Part shown: piece after piece, positions 17,762 to 26,343 of the stretch | How the letters are laid out: every line of letters begins with the position of its first letter | Numbering within the stretch: position 1 is the stretch's first letter | DNA from: Anaerolineae bacterium | GTDB taxonomy: Bacteria > Chloroflexota > Anaerolineae > Aggregatilineales > UBA2796 | DNA length: 64,000 bases | Direction of reading: 5' to 3' | Assembly: GCA_025055255.1 (NCBI GenBank) | Contig: JANWYI010000006.1 | Coordinates: 3,361-67,360, forward strand | Position numbers and translations under genes: made by a program | The notes under the pieces: generated by a model | Seen by the model: only the letters and a program-made list of their open reading frames with translations | Databases searched by the model: none | Told to the model about the DNA's origin: nothing

Positions 17762-18367
17762 ATGGAACTGTTGACCGATGTGCCAATGATCGGGCGCGTT
17801 TTGCGCGCCAGCACTACAGGTTTTGAGTGTGGCACGCGCAGCAGCGACCTCAGTGAGCCGCGCTTTGGCGCCTTTGTGCAGGCGCGCCGCCGCAACGACT
17901 CGACCATCATCATCGGCTTGATCTATGCCATTCGCGTGGACGATGATCCGCTTGTGCGTCAATTAATCATGGCAAACAACCTTAACGCCGCTACAATCCG
18001 CGACCAACGCGAAAATCGCATGGTGCCAGTTGAGATCAGCGTGATTACCGTTGGCGGCATGGAAGATAACATGCCAATCTACACGCTGCCGCCGCGTCCG
18101 CCGCTCAGCCTCGATCCTGTCTACTTGTGCGATGATGAGATGGTCTACACTTTCACGGAGCGCTTTGACTTTTTCCGCCTTGTGCTACAAGCCGCTCAAG
18201 TGCCAAGCGAGGAGCTACTTGCGGCGGCGCTACGCTTCGCTGCGGCTGTGCGTCCGCGTAACGAGCAGGCAGATTATTTGATCCGTGCCGGACGGCGTCT
18301 CGCACAGTTGCTCAGCGCCGATTTGCCGCGCCTACACCACCTGCTGCGCCTGATCCGTCCTACCTGA
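17762..18367 (+). CDS. Stand-alone HAS-barrel (HerA N-terminal-like) protein
   Basis: A 201-residue protein. The first 80 or so residues (MIGRVLRASTTGFECGT...FGAFVQARRRND...IIGLIYAIRVDDDPLVRQL) resemble the HAS-barrel that forms the N-terminus of HerA-type translocases. The remainder is helical, and no Walker A or B motif exists anywhere in the protein. The start codon is one base after the nurA stop, with GAGGG eight bases upstream, so the two are surely co-translated. The simplest inference is a NurA-binding adaptor that could dock onto a HerA encoded elsewhere, because HAS-barrels mediate subunit assembly. The assignment to HAS-barrel is by motif feel and needs a profile search. Confidence 0.7.
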   Translation: MELLTDVPMIGRVLRASTTGFECGTRSSDLSEPRFGAFVQARRRNDSTIIIGLIYAIRVDDDPLVRQLIMANNLNAATIRDQRENRMVPVEISVITVGGMEDNMPIYTLPPRPPLSLDPVYLCDDEMVYTFTERFDFFRLVLQAAQVPSEELLAAALRFAAAVRPRNEQADYLIRAGRRLAQLLSADLPRLHHLLRLIRPT

Positions 18368-18387
18368 ACGGATTGTCGTGAGCTGCG

Positions 18388-20526
18388 ATGTTGACGCGCC
18401 TATTACGCCTGACTGACAAGTTGATCGCTGCGCTGCTGCGCGTCGTCAGCTGGTGCTTTGAGCAAGTTGCTCGCCAGCTATATCTGTGGCGCATTTCAAT
18501 TGTTGGCATCCTTGCGCTCTTGACAAGCATAGCGCTCTACATTCTGCGAGGCGGACGCGCGCTCTACGCTGCAACGGCTGAGCGCAGCCGTGCCATGATG
18601 GCGCGCCGCGCTGAGCAAATTGCAGCACAAGGCATGGACAAGCGCGTGCTGCGCGAGGATCCGCTCAAAATGCAGAACCGCGCGCTCAGCCTATTCACTG
18701 TTGTACTATTGGTCGCCCTGATCGGTCTGATCGTGTGGACGACCTCAGGTGGTAGCGCGACGCGCTCAGTAGCAGGCAATTTTGGCGGTAGTTTGCAGCT
18801 CATCCCAACACAGCCGACGCCGACGCCTGTGCCGCCAACACCTACTCCGCTGCCTACCTTCACACCTGTGCCTGATCCGCTGCGCATCAGCGGCAGCTTG
18901 GTCTACTCGGCGCGCCTAAACGGGCGCGAAAATCTCTGGGCGCTCGGCATTGGGCAGAGTCAGCCAATTCGACTGACTAACACGCCAACTGATGACCGTG
19001 ACCCTGCTTGGAGTCCTGACGGGACGCGCGTTGCTTTTGCCAGTCGGCGTGGCGGCAACTGGAATTTGTACCTGTTAGAGATCGCCACAGGCGCGATCAC
19101 TCAGTTGACCTACACAGCAGGCTACGTCGGCGCGCCGTCATGGAGCCCTGATGGACAGTTCATCGCTTATGAGGCGTACGAAGGCGGCAATCTGGATATC
19201 TATGTCGTGGCGAGCGATGGCTCTAGCCCGCCGGCGCGCCTGACCTATCATCCTGCGCCTGATTTCTCGCCTGCTTGGAATCCAGGCGGCACACCTGTGC
19301 CAGGACGCCAAATTGCTTACGTCAGCCTGCGCGACGGCAACCCTGAGATTTACGTGATTGACCTTGACCGTCCACTGGAAGAAGAAGCGTTGCGCCTGAC
19401 CAATACGCCTGAACTTGAAGAGCAGTATCCAACTTGGAATCCGCAAGGCACGCAAATTGCCTACCATGCGCGCGTCAACGGCATTGACTTGGTGTTAGTG
19501 CGCAGCCTCGCGCAGCCAAGCGCGGAGCCGCTGATCATCGGGCGTGGTCGCGCGCCGAGTTGGTCGCCCAGCGGCAACATTTTGCTCTTCGCGCTAGAGA
19601 GTGGCACAAATACAACGATTGTGAGCAGTCTAGTTACTGGTAGCGGCGCGGCAGCCACAGCGATCAGTGTGACCGGTCGCGTGGAGCGCATGAGTTGGAC
19701 AGCGCAGCCGTTGCCAGAGGCGCTCTTGCTCAGCGGCGGCGCGCCTGAGGATGAGCGTCCGCTGTACGTGGAGAGCGTTGAAGGTAAACGCGATAGTCCG
19801 CCATACTACCAAGTGCGCGCTCTGAGCGGCGTCTCAGCAGCGACTTTGGCGGCGCTCTCAGATCGCGTAGACGACTCGTTCATTGCGCTGCGCGAGGCAG
19901 TTTTGCGGCAGAGCGGCGTAGATTTTCTTGGCGCGCTGCAGGACGCGCTCTGGACGTTAGATCGCCTGCCAGAGCCCGGTCAGCCGCGCCAAAGTTGGCA
20001 TTACGCTGGACGCGCTTTCTCCTTCGACCGCAACTTGGTCTTCAATACGCCGATTCCGCCAATTGAAGTTGTGCGCGAGGAAGTCGGTGCAAACGTCATG
20101 TGGCGAGTCTACCTGCGCGTGGCAGAGACAGCGCAGAATGGTCAGCTGGGTGAGCCGCTCAAGCGCCTGCCATGGGACTTTGCCAGTCGTGCCATTGGCG
20201 ATCCGCAAATCTTTGAGCAAGGCGGACGTCCGAAACCTGTTGTGCCATCAGGCTATTACATTGACCTGACTCGTCTTGCTGAAGATTACGGCTGGCAGCG
20301 CGTGCCGGCTGGTCGTGACTGGCGCAGCAACTTCCCAAGCATCCTTTATTGGCAATTTGAGCGCCGTGACGGACTGACGTGGGACGAAGCTATGCTTGAG
20401 CTCTACACACAGGCACAGATTGACGCTTTCCTGTTCGGCGTCCGTCTGCAGCCGACCGCCACGCCGACAGCTACAGCATCGCAGCGCCGCACGCCGACGC
20501 CGCGTCCGCCTGACTTGGGGAACTGA
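18388..20526 (+). CDS. Membrane-anchored PD40 beta-propeller protein
   Basis: A 712-residue protein. There are two N-terminal hydrophobic segments (about 30-52 and 100-120), then a Thr-Pro linker (PTPTPVPPTPTPLPTFTP). A series of PD40 blades follows, built on RDPAWSPDGTRVAFAS, GAPSWSPDGQFIAYEA, QYPTWNPQGTQIAYHA and similar, spanning about residues 165-440. A C-terminal domain of roughly 250 residues ends in another Thr-rich tail; it contains QSGVDFLGALQDALW and DLTRLAEDYGWQRVPAG. This C-terminal part looks like a conserved Chloroflexota module of unknown function. The propeller should face the outside. It lies 20 bases after the HAS-barrel gene and 12 before an M23 peptidase gene, so a link to the cell envelope is likely. 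Confidence 0.85.
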   Translation: MLTRLLRLTDKLIAALLRVVSWCFEQVARQLYLWRISIVGILALLTSIALYILRGGRALYAATAERSRAMMARRAEQIAAQGMDKRVLREDPLKMQNRALSLFTVVLLVALIGLIVWTTSGGSATRSVAGNFGGSLQLIPTQPTPTPVPPTPTPLPTFTPVPDPLRISGSLVYSARLNGRENLWALGIGQSQPIRLTNTPTDDRDPAWSPDGTRVAFASRRGGNWNLYLLEIATGAITQLTYTAGYVGAPSWSPDGQFIAYEAYEGGNLDIYVVASDGSSPPARLTYHPAPDFSPAWNPGGTPVPGRQIAYVSLRDGNPEIYVIDLDRPLEEEALRLTNTPELEEQYPTWNPQGTQIAYHARVNGIDLVLVRSLAQPSAEPLIIGRGRAPSWSPSGNILLFALESGTNTTIVSSLVTGSGAAATAISVTGRVERMSWTAQPLPEALLLSGGAPEDERPLYVESVEGKRDSPPYYQVRALSGVSAATLAALSDRVDDSFIALREAVLRQSGVDFLGALQDALWTLDRLPEPGQPRQSWHYAGRAFSFDRNLVFNTPIPPIEVVREEVGANVMWRVYLRVAETAQNGQLGEPLKRLPWDFASRAIGDPQIFEQGGRPKPVVPSGYYIDLTRLAEDYGWQRVPAGRDWRSNFPSILYWQFERRDGLTWDEAMLELYTQAQIDAFLFGVRLQPTATPTATASQRRTPTPRPPDLGN

Positions 20527-20538
20527 TGAGGAAACGAC

Positions 20539-21783
20539 GTGCGCAAGGTCATCGGCGCTCTCACTGTGCTAGTCTTGGTGACTGTTGCTTCAGTCATAAC
20601 GCTCTGGCTTGCCAGACCGCGCGCCGATGTGCCTGAAGTCATGCCGACACAAGCTGCTCTCTTGCCTGATCCAACAGCTACGCCGCGCAGCCGCGCTTGG
20701 GAAGCTGTGATTCAAGGCGAGTTGATGGTCGAGCGCACGGCGCCGCCGCCAAGTCCGACGCCTGCGCCAACACACACGCCGACGCCGCCTTTGCGCTGGC
20801 AACACACGCCGACGCCTGTTCGCCTGCGCCCAGAGCGCCCAACTGTGCCGCCGCCAACGGCTGTCAGCAGCCCGCGCGAGCCAACAGTCGCGCGCTATAA
20901 TGACCCGCGCCGTGGCGAGTTCTCGCCGCCGCCTGAGCAAGTGCCTCTCTCACTCGATCCCCGCGATCACTTCTGGTTTCGCCGTCCTGTGGATTCCTCT
21001 GCCAACAGCGCTGCGCTGTTCTCTTACGCCTACGGCTCAGACGGACCGAATGGCGAGTGGCGCATCCACCACGGTATTGACCTGCCCAATCCAATCGGCA
21101 AAGAAGTGCGCGCCTCAGCGGCTGGGCGCGTGATCTGGGCAGGCGATAACTACGTCTGGTATGAAAACGGACGCTACGTTGAGTCAGCGTATAGCTACGG
21201 CAACGTGGTTATCATCGAGCATAACTTCGGCTTTCAGGGCAAGCGGCTCTACACCCTTTACGCGCACCTGCAGCTGATCCTCGTCTATGCTGGGCAAGAC
21301 GTGCAAACAGGCGAGATCATCGGCCTGAGCGGACGCAGCGGCGTGGTCAGCGGACCGCACGTCCACTTTGAGGTACGCGTTGGACGTAACAGCTATTATG
21401 AGACGCGCAATCCGTTGCTGTGGATGGCGCCTTACGAAAATCACGGCGTGGTGGCAGGGCGCGTCACTTTGCCTGATGGTTCACTGGCACAAGATGTGAC
21501 CGTTATGCTGATGAAAGGCGGTCGTGTGATAGATACCACAACGACATACGTCAATCCGCGCCAGCCCAATAGCCGCACATGGAACGTCAATAGTGATGAA
21601 GTGTGGCGCGAGAACTTTGTGATCGGCGACGTGCCAGTCGGCGTTTACCAAGTCGTAGTCTTGTTGAATGGCAGACGCCTTATCCGCGACGTGACCGTGC
21701 GCCCTGCCACAACGTCGTTTGTGGACTTCACGGAGCTCGAAGTGATGCCGCTCCCGACTCCCTCGCCTACTCCAGCAGGATGA
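20539..21783 (+). CDS. Secreted M23 (LytM-type) peptidoglycan metallopeptidase
   Basis: A 414-residue exported peptidase-family protein with an N-terminal membrane anchor (VIGALTVLVLVTVASVITLWLA), a long Pro/Thr linker and an M23 domain at about residues 150-300. Zinc ligands are the His and Asp of HHGIDLPNP (about 176-182) and the HxH of GPHVHFEV (about 273), so it should be catalytically competent against peptide cross-links. After it comes a carboxypeptidase-regulatory-like beta-sandwich (GRVTLPDGSLAQDVTVML). The start is GTG with GAGG seven bases upstream. It belongs to the plus-strand run beginning at nurA and is followed at six bases by the first of two secreted paralogues. Confidence 0.92.
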   Translation: MRKVIGALTVLVLVTVASVITLWLARPRADVPEVMPTQAALLPDPTATPRSRAWEAVIQGELMVERTAPPPSPTPAPTHTPTPPLRWQHTPTPVRLRPERPTVPPPTAVSSPREPTVARYNDPRRGEFSPPPEQVPLSLDPRDHFWFRRPVDSSANSAALFSYAYGSDGPNGEWRIHHGIDLPNPIGKEVRASAAGRVIWAGDNYVWYENGRYVESAYSYGNVVIIEHNFGFQGKRLYTLYAHLQLILVYAGQDVQTGEIIGLSGRSGVVSGPHVHFEVRVGRNSYYETRNPLLWMAPYENHGVVAGRVTLPDGSLAQDVTVMLMKGGRVIDTTTTYVNPRQPNSRTWNVNSDEVWRENFVIGDVPVGVYQVVVLLNGRRLIRDVTVRPATTSFVDFTELEVMPLPTPSPTPAG

Positions 21784-21789
21784 AAGCCG

Positions 21790-22491
21790 ATGATACGTCT
21801 GATACTTGTGGTAATTGCCCTGAGCCTGGTCCTTTCCGCCTTGATTAATACAGCGCGCTCTTCTGGCAGTTCGCAACCTTTAACGCTCGATCAGCTTTTC
21901 ACTGGCGCCAATGGCGAAGCCTGCGCGTCGCTATGCATGTTAGGCGTGACGCCAAGCCAGACGTCTTTTGTGGATGCTAACCGTCTCGTGCGCCAACATC
22001 CGCTCGTGCGCGGTCAGTTGCTGACCGAGCGCGTAAACGGCAACTTAGTCGAACTGATTGGCGTGGACATCACAGTGGTGCTGCTGCGCGGTAGACGTAA
22101 CGAACTCGCCCTGATCAGCATCCATACTGAGCCGTTCAACACGGTCATCTTGCCTGCTGAGCGCTTCAGTCAGAATTATGTGCGAGTCGACTCGCTTGGC
22201 ACACTGGGCGACGTCCTAGCGCGCTTCGGCACGCCTGCGCGTGTACTGGTGCCGCGCCGCAGCACTAACATGATGCGTCTGTTCTATCCGCAGCACAGCA
22301 TGGTTATCACCAGCCAAATTGCCAGCAGGTCAGGTGAGACGCACGTGCGCACAAGCGATCAAGTGCAGTACATCGGCATCAGCGCACTGGAGCAGTACCG
22401 CGACGCATGGCAGGGACTAACTCTATCCGCGACCGCATGGCATGGCTTCAGCCGCGCTGTGCGCTATTTGCAGACATCGCGCCAACCGTGA
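21790..22491 (+). CDS. Secreted protein of unknown function, tandem paralogue 1
   Basis: A 233-residue protein with an N-terminal signal sequence (ILVVIALSLVLSALINTA). I do not recognise the family. Features shared with the next gene are a C-x3-C-x-L/F-G-V-x-P cluster near the mature N-terminus (ACASLCMLGVTP), a HPL motif about 20 residues later, a central LGTLGDVLARFGTPA, and a C-terminal aromatic AWQGL. The two cysteines probably form a disulfide in the exported protein. The start has AGGA nine bases upstream. Its stop is directly followed by the ATG of paralogue 2. The position after an M23 peptidase gene suggests an envelope role, but this is only context. Confidence 0.78.
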   Translation: MIRLILVVIALSLVLSALINTARSSGSSQPLTLDQLFTGANGEACASLCMLGVTPSQTSFVDANRLVRQHPLVRGQLLTERVNGNLVELIGVDITVVLLRGRRNELALISIHTEPFNTVILPAERFSQNYVRVDSLGTLGDVLARFGTPARVLVPRRSTNMMRLFYPQHSMVITSQIASRSGETHVRTSDQVQYIGISALEQYRDAWQGLTLSATAWHGFSRAVRYLQTSRQP

Positions 22492-23073
22492 ATGAAGCGC
22501 CTATTGTGCTTGCTGAGCATCTGTAGCGCATTGCTCACAGCGCTGAGCCTAGCTGCGCGCGCACTTGGCACACAGCAAGTTTCACCTTACATAGCTTATT
22601 TCAGCGCCGCAGACGGCACATCTTGTGCCACGCCGTGTCTGTTCGGCGTGCAGCCGACGCATCTAGCGCTCAGACCAATCATCAAGCTCTTACAGGCGCA
22701 TCCGTTGACGGCACAAGGCGATCAAGGGCTGTTCAATAACGATCTCGCCGTCTTCGGCACGGATCAGTTCACTGTCATCGTCAGTCAGGCAAGTGACCCT
22801 GTCATGTTCGTCACCTTTATCGAGCCGTTGCCGCTTGGCGAAGTTTTGGCTGCTTTCGGCGCACCTAAACTCAGCTTTTTTCAGCGCACGCGGCACGGAC
22901 TGAGCCAGACGTTGCTCTTCGCTGAAGGACAGCTCTTGGCGGAAGTGTGGCACGCACCAGCAGCGACGCACAGCAGTCTGCGAGCAGCGGTTGTGCGGTT
23001 AGGCGTGGCGACGCGCGGCTTCAATCAGCGCGGCGCTTCACTGTGGCGCGGCTTGAGCGCGCTCAAGCCTTGA
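22492..23073 (+). CDS. Secreted protein of unknown function, tandem paralogue 2
   Basis: A 193-residue signal-peptide protein (LLCLLSICSALLTALSLAARA), a diverged duplicate of the gene before it. It keeps the SCATPCLFGVQP cysteine cluster, the HPL motif, LGEVLAAFGAP and a C-terminal SLWRGL. Overall identity looks low, so the duplication is old or the selection differs. The start abuts the previous stop (TGA then ATG), which indicates translational coupling. The last 11 bases overlap the 3' end of plsX on the opposite strand. No known function can be assigned. Confidence 0.78.
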   Translation: MKRLLCLLSICSALLTALSLAARALGTQQVSPYIAYFSAADGTSCATPCLFGVQPTHLALRPIIKLLQAHPLTAQGDQGLFNNDLAVFGTDQFTVIVSQASDPVMFVTFIEPLPLGEVLAAFGAPKLSFFQRTRHGLSQTLLFAEGQLLAEVWHAPAATHSSLRAAVVRLGVATRGFNQRGASLWRGLSALKP

Positions 23074-24148
23074 TGCGCTTGTGACGACGCCGCGCAAAGT
23101 AGCGGCGGCGCGGCTTGGCGGACTCAGTCGGCGCGCCGTGCTGACTGATGTAGCGCGCCATGCCTTCCCGAATTGCCTCAATCAGGTTGCCTTCCACAGC
23201 GCGGCGCGCCTGCAAAATGGCATTCTTGATACCTTTGGCGTTCGAACGTCCATGACCGATGATCACCACGCCGTTCACGCCGAGCAGAGGCGCGCCGCCG
23301 ATCTCAAACGGGTCAACTTGCTTGTAGATTTTGCGCAACACTGGGCTGATCAAAAAGCCGCCGAGAATGCGCAACGGATTGCTCAACAGCTCGCGGCGTA
23401 TTACGCGGAAAAATGCCTCACCAACGGCTTCCATTGCCTTGAGCATGATGTTGCCGACAAATCCATCGGCGACGACAACATCAGCAGCGCCTTTCAGCAC
23501 TTCCTTCGGCTCAACGTTGCCGATAAAATTCAAGCCTGAGTTAGCAAAGAGCGCTGCGCTCTGACGGACAACTTGGTTGCCCTTGCCTTCCTCTTCACCA
23601 TTTGAGAGCAATGCTACGCGCGGACGAGTTTGCCCGAGCACATGCTGCGCATACAGGCTGCCCATGACGCCGAACTGGAACATCCACTCAGGTTGCGCGT
23701 CAGGATTAGCGCCTAGGTCTGCCATGACGACCAGCTGATTATTCTCTACGCGCATGAGCGACGTGAGCGCTGGACGGCGCACGCCGCGAATGCGCTGCAG
23801 CGTGTGCAGCGTCGCCAACGTTAGAGCGGCGCCTGTGTTGCCTGCTGTCACAATCGCGTCTGCGTAGCCGTCGCGCACTAGCCGCATGCCAACTAGCATG
23901 GACGAGTCGGGCTTTTGGCGCGCCGTCTGAGTTGGATTATCGCCCATCTCGACCGATTGACTAGCGTGGACAATCTCGATAGGTAGGTTAGCGGTATCGT
24001 ACTTGCTCAGCTCCTGAGCGATACGGGCTTGGTCGCCAACAAGGATGAGACGATCTTGTGGGCTGAATTCGCGGGCTGCCATCACGGCGCCTTCCACATC
24101 AGGCACGGGACAATGATCGCTGCCCATTGCATCAACTACGATTCGCAT
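23063..24148 (-). CDS. plsX: Phosphate acyltransferase PlsX
   Basis: A 361-residue PlsX, which converts acyl-ACP and phosphate into acyl phosphate at the start of phospholipid synthesis, acting peripherally on the membrane. Characteristic stretches are MRIVVDAMGSDHCP, SMLVGMRLVRDGYADA, VTAGNTGAALT, MADLGANPDAQP and GGAPLLGVNGVVIIGHG. The frame is open 258 bases further upstream, but the ATG at 24148 gives the exact family N-terminus and has GGAG nine bases upstream. The C-terminus is an Arg-rich tail (RRRYFARRRHKRIKA). plsY, fabD and acpP are not present, so plsX is isolated here. Confidence 0.96.
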   Translation of the reverse strand: MRIVVDAMGSDHCPVPDVEGAVMAAREFSPQDRLILVGDQARIAQELSKYDTANLPIEIVHASQSVEMGDNPTQTARQKPDSSMLVGMRLVRDGYADAIVTAGNTGAALTLATLHTLQRIRGVRRPALTSLMRVENNQLVVMADLGANPDAQPEWMFQFGVMGSLYAQHVLGQTRPRVALLSNGEEEGKGNQVVRQSAALFANSGLNFIGNVEPKEVLKGAADVVVADGFVGNIMLKAMEAVGEAFFRVIRRELLSNPLRILGGFLISPVLRKIYKQVDPFEIGGAPLLGVNGVVIIGHGRSNAKGIKNAILQARRAVEGNLIEAIREGMARYISQHGAPTESAKPRRRYFARRRHKRIKA

Positions 24149-24303
24149 AAATGTGCTCCAACTTGGCAAGGACTTTCCTATGAGCCGCATGGGCAACCGC
24201 GATTCTACACCACAACTTGACAGGGCGCATATGAGCGAATACCATAAGCCGCGTTGCCACACGCGACTTTGATAACACTTGTTAGGAAATTGCGATACGC
24301 GCC

Positions 24304-26334
24304 ATGCAGACTTACCGACGTGACCTGTTTCACTTGCTGGAGTCGGCGCTTGTGGCGCTTTTTTTCGTGCAAAGTGTCCGCTTCCTATACAGCACGCTCT
24401 ACGCACACTTCAGCAGCGCGAACTTGGTGGCGCTGACTGTAGATGGCGCCGCGCTAATCGGTCAGAGCGGCGTGGTGACGCCTGAGATGTTGCAAAATGA
24501 GCTGATTGCGCTTGGCGTAGCGCTAACTTTGCCATTTTTGGCACCACTCTTGGGCAGGCTCTGGTTTGGCGGGCTAATTGCAGCGGCGCTTGTGGCAGCT
24601 GGGCGCGTTTTCATGACGGCGAATGGCGGCGTGTTCCTGGGCGTGGCAGGCGCGGCAATCGCCGTTGGAGCAGCGTTGCTGCACATGGCAATTGGGATTG
24701 TCAAGCGCCCGAACGTTTTTCCGCTGAGCATGGCACTTGCCTTCGCCGCTGACGGTCTGATTCGCCTGATCGATCACACAGCGGATTTCACATGGCAGGC
24801 TGCTTACCTTGACTTGCAGACAGTATTCTCTCTGATCCTGTTCATCTGCGCGCTGCTGGCAACTATTTTCAGTGCTGTGCCGCGCGGAGCGTCTGCGGCG
24901 TACACCTCGCTCAATTTGAGCAGCGCGCTCGCCATTGGCGGCTTGTTTTACCTAGAATTTGCCGTTCTCGGCTTGCCGAACAGCCTTGCGCGGCGCGCTA
25001 ACGTGGAGTACACATTGGCTGCACCATTTCTAGCTGCTGCGACCTTGCTGCCAACCGCGCCGATTGTGCGCGCCGCTGCGCGCAGCTTTATCGGCATGTT
25101 TGACGGGCGTTACCGCGGCTGGGTCTGGGCGCTGACCGTTGCCCTGCTGCTGACCATTGGTTTCCGTTTCGAAGGCGTCGTCGCGCTCTTGGCGCTGTGC
25201 AGCGCGCAGTTCATGCTCGTGCTGCTCTGGTGGTGGACTATTCAGCCTTCGAATGGCACTGGACGCTTTATTTTCGCCGCGCTCAACCTGCTCATCGCCA
25301 TGCTTGTCTTCCTTGCCTTCTCCGCAGCCGACTACCTGACCTTTGAGTATGCCTTTGTGCGCGGCATTCCAGAGCCATTCGGGACTCTTCTGCGCAGCAT
25401 GCGTGGACTCGGTCTAGCAGTGGCAGTTAGCGCGGCGCTAGTTTCAGCTATACCGATGATCGCAGCGCGCAAGCGTGTGGCATGGCGCGGCGGCACCTTT
25501 GCCGAGACGCTCGGCGGCGTGGCGTTGAGCGCGCTCGGTGTAGCGTTAGCGATCAGCCTGCCACGTCCGTTCATTTTACAGATGCCGCTTGATCCGACGT
25601 CGCTGCGCGTCGGCACGCTTAATTTGCATGGCGGCTACAGTTTGTACTTCGGCGCCGACCTGAACGCCACAGCTGCCGCAATTTGGCGCAGCGGCGTGGA
25701 CATCCTGTTGCTGCAGGACGTCGAGACGGGACGGCTGATCAGCGGCGGCGTGGATCAGGTGACGTGGTTAGCACGGACGTTGAACATGAACGCCGTCTAT
25801 GTGCCCACTGTGGAAAGCTTGCAAGGTTTAGCAGTCCTCTCGCGCCTGCCAATTCTGCAAAGCGATAGCGCAGTGCTCTCTGCCAGCAGCAAGGCAACGG
25901 CTGTGCAATTCGCGCGCCTGCTCAAGCCGAATGGCGCTGTGCTGGATATTTACAACACACAGCTCAGCCTGATCTTCCGCAGCGACGCTTTCACGATTGA
26001 GCAGCTTGAGGCAGATCAGGCACGTCAAATCCAAGAGATTCTCGCCTTCATTGAACTGAATCGTAGCGAGCTGAACGCGCTGATTCTTGGTGGGACGTTC
26101 AATCACGCGCCCAAGACCGATGTCTACCTATTTTTAACGCAGCCGCCGCAAAATTTTGTTGATCCTTTCGCCGATTTTCCTGAGGAACGCGCCATGACGC
26201 GCCGTCTGATCAATGAGCCAGCTGTGCGCGTGGACTATCTGTGGCTGCGCCGCGTCCGTCCGTTGGAAGTCGGCATTACGCCTGTGCCATTTTCCAGTCA
26301 CGACATGCCTGTGGTCAAAATCGCCCTAAACTGA
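24304..26334 (+). CDS. Multi-pass membrane protein with C-terminal EEP-fold domain (CWH43/PGAP2IP-like)
   Basis: A 676-residue protein with about a dozen hydrophobic segments up to residue 430, followed by a domain with the endonuclease/exonuclease/phosphatase (EEP) fold. EEP landmarks are VGTLNLHGGYS, DILLLQDVE, LGGTFNHAP, RVDYLWLRR and SSHDMPVVKI. Several catalytic positions differ from the consensus: LQE is LQD, GDxN is GTFN (the metal/general-acid Asp is Thr), and SDH is SHD. It may be a weak or inactive enzyme, or a variant subgroup. The architecture recalls eukaryotic CWH43/PGAP2IP proteins that act in GPI-lipid remodelling. A GT4 glycosyltransferase gene starts ten bases later, so a membrane-glycolipid role is plausible but unproven. 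Confidence 0.8.
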   Translation: MQTYRRDLFHLLESALVALFFVQSVRFLYSTLYAHFSSANLVALTVDGAALIGQSGVVTPEMLQNELIALGVALTLPFLAPLLGRLWFGGLIAAALVAAGRVFMTANGGVFLGVAGAAIAVGAALLHMAIGIVKRPNVFPLSMALAFAADGLIRLIDHTADFTWQAAYLDLQTVFSLILFICALLATIFSAVPRGASAAYTSLNLSSALAIGGLFYLEFAVLGLPNSLARRANVEYTLAAPFLAAATLLPTAPIVRAAARSFIGMFDGRYRGWVWALTVALLLTIGFRFEGVVALLALCSAQFMLVLLWWWTIQPSNGTGRFIFAALNLLIAMLVFLAFSAADYLTFEYAFVRGIPEPFGTLLRSMRGLGLAVAVSAALVSAIPMIAARKRVAWRGGTFAETLGGVALSALGVALAISLPRPFILQMPLDPTSLRVGTLNLHGGYSLYFGADLNATAAAIWRSGVDILLLQDVETGRLISGGVDQVTWLARTLNMNAVYVPTVESLQGLAVLSRLPILQSDSAVLSASSKATAVQFARLLKPNGAVLDIYNTQLSLIFRSDAFTIEQLEADQARQIQEILAFIELNRSELNALILGGTFNHAPKTDVYLFLTQPPQNFVDPFADFPEERAMTRRLINEPAVRVDYLWLRRVRPLEVGITPVPFSSHDMPVVKIALN

Positions 26335-26343
26335 GGAAAAACA

